This document shows positions 22,281-25,966 of a DNA stretch of 25,966 bases, piece by piece (position 1 is the first letter of the stretch; every line of letters starts with the position of its first letter). The stretch lies in assembly GCF_002479325.1 (NCBI RefSeq), contig NZ_DLMO01000161.1, positions 1 to 25,966 on the forward strand. Direction: 5' to 3'. The stretch comes from Brevundimonas sp. UBA7534 (GTDB taxonomy: Bacteria; Pseudomonadota; Alphaproteobacteria; Caulobacterales; Caulobacteraceae). A model generated the notes under the pieces. That model had not been told where the DNA came from. It worked only from the letters and a program-made list of their open reading frames with translations, and made no database searches. A program made the translations under genes and the position numbers.

Positions 22281-23232
22281 TGTTCGTGTCCGTGTTGGGA
22301 TAGGCGGGATAATAGCCGCCGGTCGGGCCGACCGTGGAATCGGCCAGCGGATCGTTGGCCGGGTTCAGACAGATCTCCGGGCCCGGCGCGCCGTAGAGAT
22401 TGGCCATGAACTCGACCGTGGCGCGCTCCACCAGGGCGCGGACGGCCAGTTGCACCGGTTCGAACCCGCCCGTGCCGGCCGAGATGTCGAAGACGTTGCC
22501 GTTCAGGAAGTCGAAGACACCGGCGGAGATCTCGCGGCCGATGATCTGCTTCTGATAGGAGACGACGTCGACCACCTCCAGGGTGGTGGTCTGGACCAGA
22601 CGCAGGTCCATGGCGATGTTCATGACGAAGACGCGGTGGGTGACGATGCCCGAGCCGGGCGTGTCGCTGTCGACCTCGCCGCCGGCCACGTCGAAGCCGC
22701 CCGAGCGGATGTTGTAGTTCACCTCGGTAATGCCGCCGACGACGTAGAAGTCCGAGCCGGGCACCTGGCCGGCCAGGATGCGGCGATACTGGGTGTCCTC
22801 GGGCGCGTCCGGCGCCTGGTCGCCGATCAGCTTGTTGTTGGCGTAGCGCAGCTCCAGCTCGGACACCGAGGTGTCGTAGCGTTCGACGATCCGCGCGCCG
22901 GCCTTGGCCAGGGCCGAGGTCGCCATCAGCGAGGCGCCGCCCGTGATCTGGCGCCCGCCATCCGAGGAGACGGTGCCGGTGTAATCGCTGATCCGGCCCA
23001 CCGCCATGCGCGGCGAGGGCAGGTTGTAGCGCCGCGCGTAGTCCGCCAGGCAGTACAGCGCCGTGGAGTAGGGCGTCGGGTTCGACGTCACCGGCGCATT
23101 GCCGATGGGCGTGGCGTAGAGGCCCGACGGACCTGCCGTGGGGCTGACGCAGCCGGCCAGGGCCAGGGCGGCGACCGCCGTGGCCGCGACCGCGCGCGAA
23201 CGGAGACGGGAAGGTGTGTGTGTGCGGCTCAT
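22207..23232 (-). CDS. hfaB: Holdfast attachment lipoprotein HfaB (CsgG family)
   Basis: HfaB is an outer-membrane lipoprotein related to CsgG, the curli secretion channel. In Caulobacter it is needed for export and stability of HfaA and HfaD. The 341-aa protein has a signal peptide ending in the lipobox LALAGC (C28). A CsgG-type core follows, with YCLADYARR, RMAVGRISDYTGTVSSDGG, ALAKAGARIVERYD, DFYVVGGITEVNYNI, the strand MNIAMDLRLVQTTTLEVVDVVSY, and a final helix AVRALVERATVEFMANLYG. A polar tail of ~50 residues (Pro/Tyr/Asn/Asp-rich) overlaps the hfaD start region. The ATG overlaps the hfaA stop by 4 nt, so hfaA and hfaB are coupled. Confidence 0.93.
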   Translation of the reverse strand: MSRTHTPSRLRSRAVAATAVAALALAGCVSPTAGPSGLYATPIGNAPVTSNPTPYSTALYCLADYARRYNLPSPRMAVGRISDYTGTVSSDGGRQITGGASLMATSALAKAGARIVERYDTSVSELELRYANNKLIGDQAPDAPEDTQYRRILAGQVPGSDFYVVGGITEVNYNIRSGGFDVAGGEVDSDTPGSGIVTHRVFVMNIAMDLRLVQTTTLEVVDVVSYQKQIIGREISAGVFDFLNGNVFDISAGTGGFEPVQLAVRALVERATVEFMANLYGAPGPEICLNPANDPLADSTVGPTGGYYPAYPNTDTNNGQTRADPSRWHDRRDGDVRGSRY

Positions 23233-23666
23233 GGCAGGTCGAGGGTTCCGTTCAGGGCCGTGCCGGCGGTGACGTCGCCGTTGTTGGTCTGGTTCGAATT
23301 GACGATCACGGTGTTCCAGCTGCCCTGGACCACGACGTTGAGCTGGTTGCCGATGGCGGTCGAGCCGCCGATGGTCGTACCCGAACGCGATCCGTAGCCG
23401 GCCCCGCTGTAGGCGCTGGCCACGCCGCCGGTCTGACGCGAATAGGACGAGGCGCCCGATTGGATGATTCCGTCCACGATCAGACGGTTGCCATTGGCGT
23501 CGCGCGTGGATCCGGTCGTGCCGCTGGTTGTGCTGGACCGAGCCGAGCCATAGCCCTGCTGGAACTGGGAGGCGCCGCCGGAGCCGGCGGTCTGAGCCTC
23601 CGCCAGGGCGGGGAACAGCGTTCCCGCGACGAGGGCGCTCGCGGCGATCAGCGTCTTTGCGAACAT
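23229..23666 (-). CDS. hfaA: Holdfast attachment protein HfaA (curlin-like)
   Basis: HfaA is a small secreted, curli-monomer-like protein that forms part of the holdfast anchor. The 145-aa chain has a signal peptide (MFAKTLIAASALVAGTLFPA, then LAEAQ, cut about residue 25). A Ser/Gly/Thr/Gln-rich body follows, and then a curlin-type C-terminus with AIGN, NVVVQGSWNTVIVNSNQTNNG and DVTAGTALNG. The start is the ATG at 23664-23666, preceded by GAGGAG about 12 nt upstream; the frame continues upstream without a signal-like sequence. Its context as first gene of hfaA-hfaB-hfaD with a CsgG-like second gene makes the call firm. It is divergent from a rhomboid gene, with a 122-nt shared regulatory region. 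Confidence 0.9.
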   Translation of the reverse strand: MFAKTLIAASALVAGTLFPALAEAQTAGSGGASQFQQGYGSARSSTTSGTTGSTRDANGNRLIVDGIIQSGASSYSRQTGGVASAYSGAGYGSRSGTTIGGSTAIGNQLNVVVQGSWNTVIVNSNQTNNGDVTAGTALNGTLDLP

Positions 23667-23702
23667 GGTTTCTGGACGCTCCTCGCGCACGAAAAACAGT
23701 GC

Positions 23703-23747
23703 GGGTCGGATTGTCGACCCATGCCTAATCTCGGTTAAGGTTATTAA
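23703..23747. promoter_or_regulatory. hfaA / rhomboid divergent regulatory region with paired TTAA boxes
   Basis: TTAA (23735-23738) and TTAA (23744-23747) are separated by 5 nt. An inverted repeat GGGTCG-gattgt-CGACCC (23703-23720) lies on the hfaA side. The cell-cycle regulator CtrA of Caulobacter binds TTAA-N7-TTAA, so the spacing here (N5) is not canonical. Holdfast-attachment genes are cell-cycle controlled in Caulobacter, which makes CtrA control worth testing. The sequence alone does not prove it. Confidence 0.4.
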
Positions 23748-23788
23748 GAAGCGCTTGAGATTGCGTCGGTCGCTGCGCATTTGAGGGC

Positions 23789-24466
23789 ATGACCGATCCC
23801 CACGGCCGATTCGATGCGCCGCCTCCGGGCCGGGAGCGGATGTTCAACGCCCCGCTGACGGTGGTGCTGATCGCCGCGTCCATGCCGGTGCTCTTCTTCT
23901 TTCAGCAACGCCTGCCCGACGAGGGGGCCGGCATGGCCTTCGCGCCGGCGGATCTGGCCGACGACCGATGGGGGACTCTGTTCACCTCCATGCTGCTGCA
24001 CGGCGGCTGGGCGCACGCGATCATGAACGCCATCGCCGCCCTAGCCTTCGGCGCGCCGGTCGCGCGATTGTTCGGGGACAGGGTCGGGCCGACGGTCTTC
24101 CTTCTCTTCTATGTGGCCTGCGGCGCCCTGGCGGCGCTGGGCTATGGGCTGATTCACTGGGGGTCGACCCAGGCGATGGTCGGGGCCTCCGGCGCCGTGT
24201 TCGGCCTGATCGGCGCGGCGACGCGGTTGATGGGCGGGCAGGGCAGGGTGCTGCCCTTGACCGACCGGCGCGTGCTCAGCGCCTCCCTGGCCTGGATGGC
24301 TGTGAATGTGGTGGTCGGGCTGATCGGCTATGCGCCCGGCATGCAGGGCGCCCAGATCGCTTGGGAGGCCCACGCCGTCGGCTTCGTGGTCGGGATCTTG
24401 GCCATCGGGCCCTTGGCGCGCCTGTTCGACAAGGGCCCGGAATCGCCAGACGCCCCGCGCGTTTGA
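23789..24466 (+). CDS. Rhomboid family intramembrane serine protease
   Basis: The protein is 225 aa with about six membrane segments (23-40, 65-90, 100-120, 128-146, 163-181, 192-212). The catalytic serine S134 is in VGASGAVFGLIG (GxSG), and the partner histidine H195 is in WEAHAVGFVVG. The HGGWAHAIMN block (H71, H76, N80) matches the oxyanion-side residues. All key residues are present, so it should be active and cut membrane proteins within the bilayer. The substrate is unknown. The ATG at 23789 has GAGGG only 2-3 nt before it, which is a close spacing. The gene is divergent from hfaA; a functional link to holdfast surface proteins is possible but not indicated by the sequence. Confidence 0.93.
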   Translation: MTDPHGRFDAPPPGRERMFNAPLTVVLIAASMPVLFFFQQRLPDEGAGMAFAPADLADDRWGTLFTSMLLHGGWAHAIMNAIAALAFGAPVARLFGDRVGPTVFLLFYVACGALAALGYGLIHWGSTQAMVGASGAVFGLIGAATRLMGGQGRVLPLTDRRVLSASLAWMAVNVVVGLIGYAPGMQGAQIAWEAHAVGFVVGILAIGPLARLFDKGPESPDAPRV

Positions 24467-24556
24467 TTCCCCGCGCGGACTGAGCGATCATCGGTCGAGA
24501 GCGGCCCAGTCGCCATTCCGGCCCCGCGGTCGTCTCCATAGAGAGAAGGAGCCGCG

Positions 24557-24985
24557 ATGTTCGTCGCCGAGATCCTCAGGACCAAGGGGAACGCCGTCTT
24601 TTCCATCGCGCCGGACCTTACGGTGGCGCGGGCCTGCGCCGAACTGGAAGGACGAAGGGTCGGAGCGCTGGTCGTCTGCGACGGCGACAGTGTGGCCGGG
24701 GTGTTTTCCGAGCGCGACGTGGTGCGCGCTCTGGCGCGCGACGGCCTCCTGGCGCTGGATCGCCCCGTCAGCGCCTATATGACCGAGAAGGTCATCTTCG
24801 CAGAGCCGCGCGAGGAGATGTCGGCGCTGATGACGCGCATGACGGATCGACGGATCCGCCACCTGCCGGTGATAGCCGAGGGGCGGCTGGCCGGCGTCAT
24901 CTCCATCGGCGACGTGGTGAAATGCCAGATCGCCGAACACGCGCGTGAGGCCGAGAGCCTGAAGACCTATATCGCCGCGGGCTGA
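24557..24985 (+). CDS. CBS-domain pair protein
   Basis: The protein is 142 aa and consists of two CBS motifs only: residues about 8-62 (FSIAPDLTVARACAELEGRRVGALVV, then VAGVFSERDVVRAL) and about 75-130 (MTEKVIFAEPREEMSALMTRMTDRRIRHLPVI, then LAGVISIGDVVK). Such stand-alone CBS pairs bind adenosine nucleotides (AMP, ATP, sometimes NAD or SAM) and act as energy sensors for partner proteins; the partner here is unknown. AGAAGGAG (24544-24551) lies 5 nt before ATG, a strong ribosome site. It is downstream of the rhomboid gene with 90 nt between them, and upstream of the rRNA operon. Confidence 0.92.
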   Translation: MFVAEILRTKGNAVFSIAPDLTVARACAELEGRRVGALVVCDGDSVAGVFSERDVVRALARDGLLALDRPVSAYMTEKVIFAEPREEMSALMTRMTDRRIRHLPVIAEGRLAGVISIGDVVKCQIAEHAREAESLKTYIAAG

Positions 24986-25164
24986 GCCGGGCGCGGGGCT
25001 CGTCTATCGCGGGTCCGTCAGAAAATTCGCCGAACCGTCAGAATCCGGTTGCGGCCGAAAGGGGTGCTCCGTATAGAGCCGCCTCGCTCGGAAACGGGCC
25101 GGCCGACGGGGCCGAGGCGGTGCGAACCGGCTCTCTCCGGAGGAAGACAGAAGCGAAAAACTTC

Positions 25165-25193
25165 TTGCTTTCTCAGATCGGTTTCGGTACCTT
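25165..25193 (+). promoter_or_regulatory. Candidate upstream promoter
   Basis: TTGCTT (25165-25170), a 17-nt spacer, TACCTT (25188-25193). The spacing is ideal but the boxes are only moderate matches to TTGACA/TATAAT. A transcript from here would run into the hairpin and T-run ending at 25261. Confidence 0.4.
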
Positions 25194-25228
25194 CCGCGCT
25201 CCAATCGAATTGCCGACGTAAGGTTTCA

Positions 25229-25261
25229 GAGGGAAGCCCAGCTTCCCTCCGGCGGTTTTTT
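25229..25261 (+). terminator. Terminator-like hairpin before the rRNA promoter
   Basis: GAGGGAAGC-CCA-GCTTCCCTC (25229-25249) is a perfect 9-bp stem, followed after 6 nt (CGGCGG) by six T (25256-25261). The gap makes it slightly off the ideal, but it is the best terminator in this region. It could end transcription from the CBS gene or from the candidate promoter at 25165, and so insulate the rRNA operon. Confidence 0.65.
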
Positions 25262-25311
25262 GCGGTCTGAAGGGTTTGCTCTTCGCTCCGCAAAATCTTC
25301 GAAAGAAGCGG

Positions 25312-25340
25312 TTGACACGAGGTTCGGTGGTCTCTAAATC
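25312..25340 (+). promoter_or_regulatory. Main rRNA operon promoter
   Basis: TTGACA (25312-25317), exactly 17 nt, then TAAATC (25335-25340): a perfect -35 box with ideal spacing. Transcription would start near 25347, giving a leader of ~260 nt before mature 16S rRNA. An A-rich patch (CAAAATCTTCGAAAGAAG) directly upstream could serve as an UP element. Confidence 0.85.
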
Positions 25341-25393
25341 GCCGCCTCCGCCGCTGACTGGGCGTTAAACGGTTGGGCCTCTTCGGGGGTTTG

Positions 25394-25404
25394 GGTCTTT
25401 GACA
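25394..25404 (+). promoter_or_regulatory. boxA-like antitermination element in the rRNA leader
   Basis: GGTCTTTGACA resembles the rRNA boxA core GCTCTTTAACA (9 of 11 positions). It lies in the leader between promoter and 16S gene, where NusB/NusE load for antitermination. Position and match support the call, but it is short. Confidence 0.6.
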
Positions 25405-25609
25405 TTGTTGATTTGGAAAGAGAAACGCAGGCGGCGGTGTTCTAGCGATCTTCAGAGATGGAGATCATTTCGACACTGACACTCTGCGGTCTTTTTTGAA
25501 GATACCATGCGCTGAGCTTTAGGGCTTAGCGGGTGGGAACTCGTCAAGAATACGTAGAACTAATGCCGGAGCCACTTATGTGGTTTCAAGCTTAGGTCAG
25601 AAGTCAACT

Positions 25610-25966
25610 CAACCTGAGAGTTTGATCCTGGCTCAGAGCGAACGCTGGCGGCAGGCCTAACACATGCAAGTCGAACGAACTCTTCGGAGTTAGTGGCGGA
25701 CGGGTGAGTAACACGTGGGAACGTGCCCTTTGGTACGGAATAACTCAGGGAAACTTGAGCTAATACCGTATGTGCCCTTCGGGGGAAAGATTTATCGCCA
25801 TTGGAGCGGCCCGCGTCTGATTAGCTAGTTGGTGGTGTAATGGACCACCAAGGCGACGATCAGTAGCTGGTCTGAGAGGATGATCAGCCACATTGGGACT
25901 GAGACACGGCCCAAACTCCTACGGGAGGCAGCAGTGGGGAATCTTGCGCAATGGGCGAAAGCCTGA
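25610..25966 (+). rRNA. rrs: 16S ribosomal RNA, 5' part
   Basis: The universal 16S start is present: AGAGTTTGATCCTGGCTCAG at 25617-25636. GGCGGCAGGCCTAACACATG and CGGACGGGTGAGTAACACG follow, and then ACTCCTACGGGAGGCAGCAG (about E. coli 338-357) near the window end. The mature 5' end is placed 7 nt before the first motif by comparison with E. coli numbering. The variable V1/V2 segments (short V1 loop CTCTTCGGAG) are of the Caulobacterales type and look like Brevundimonas. The gene runs out of the window. Confidence 0.98.

Larger units (their letters stand above)
24986..25609 (+). other. Intergenic region and leader upstream of the rRNA operon
   Basis: No protein gene is supported in these 624 nt. 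From left to right they hold a direct repeat CCGTCAGAA (25013-25021 and 25035-25043), a candidate promoter (25165-25193), a terminator-like hairpin (25229-25261), the main rRNA promoter (25312-25340), a boxA-like element (25394-25404), and a leader of ~200 nt with small stems such as GATCT...AGATC (25448-25467). The region is clearly less GC-rich than the coding sequence around it. Confidence 0.7.

Noticed and set aside
25399..25404. Second TTGACA in the rRNA leader as a promoter
   Set aside because: No -10 box at 16-18 nt; the sequence fits a boxA-like element better.

Overview
The window is GC-rich bacterial chromosome from an alphaproteobacterium of the Caulobacteraceae, most like Brevundimonas. 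Two things support this. The 16S rRNA 5' end at the right edge has the Caulobacterales type of sequence. There is also a complete holdfast-anchor cluster, hfaA-hfaB-hfaD, which is known from stalked and holdfast-forming Caulobacterales. Coding density is high, with several 4-nt ATGA stop/start overlaps. Genus-level placement is inference; no database was searched.

Left part (1-5.1 kb): the 3' end of an Atm1/HMT-type ABC exporter; a CheY-like receiver coupled to a small unnamed protein; accA (fatty-acid synthesis) and a XerD recombinase on the minus strand; and, divergently, aroK-aroB (shikimate pathway). Next (5.1-8.1 kb) come a MliC-like lipoprotein, tadA (tRNA A34 deaminase) and, divergently, an RluB-type pseudouridine synthase followed by rsmD (16S rRNA methyltransferase). 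The tadA and rluB start codons overlap head to head. From 8.2 to 10.2 kb there is an ECF sigma factor coupled to a four-helix membrane protein, a divergent 95-residue membrane protein, and a low-molecular-weight tyrosine phosphatase.

At 10.2-11.7 kb sits a visibly AT-rich single gene for a KAP-family P-loop NTPase, inserted between housekeeping genes. It is the best candidate for horizontally acquired cargo, possibly a phage-exclusion gene. After it come mutL (endonuclease type) and ileS, separated by a strong hairpin of the dispersed-repeat kind.

Right part (16.9-23.7 kb): a secreted Cys/Pro-rich protein with an Asn-Val-Ala low-complexity stretch and a textbook intrinsic terminator; a large secreted M16 zinc peptidase; and hfaABD. 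HfaA and HfaD share a curlin-like repeat grammar, and HfaB is the CsgG-like outer-membrane lipoprotein, so the cluster looks like a curli-type secretion and anchoring system for the holdfast. The divergent hfaA/rhomboid promoter region contains paired TTAA boxes. A rhomboid protease and a CBS-domain protein follow. The window ends with an rRNA leader (two candidate promoters with an intrinsic-terminator hairpin between them, and a boxA-like element) and the first ~357 nt of 16S rRNA. No tRNA, CRISPR array or insertion sequence was seen.
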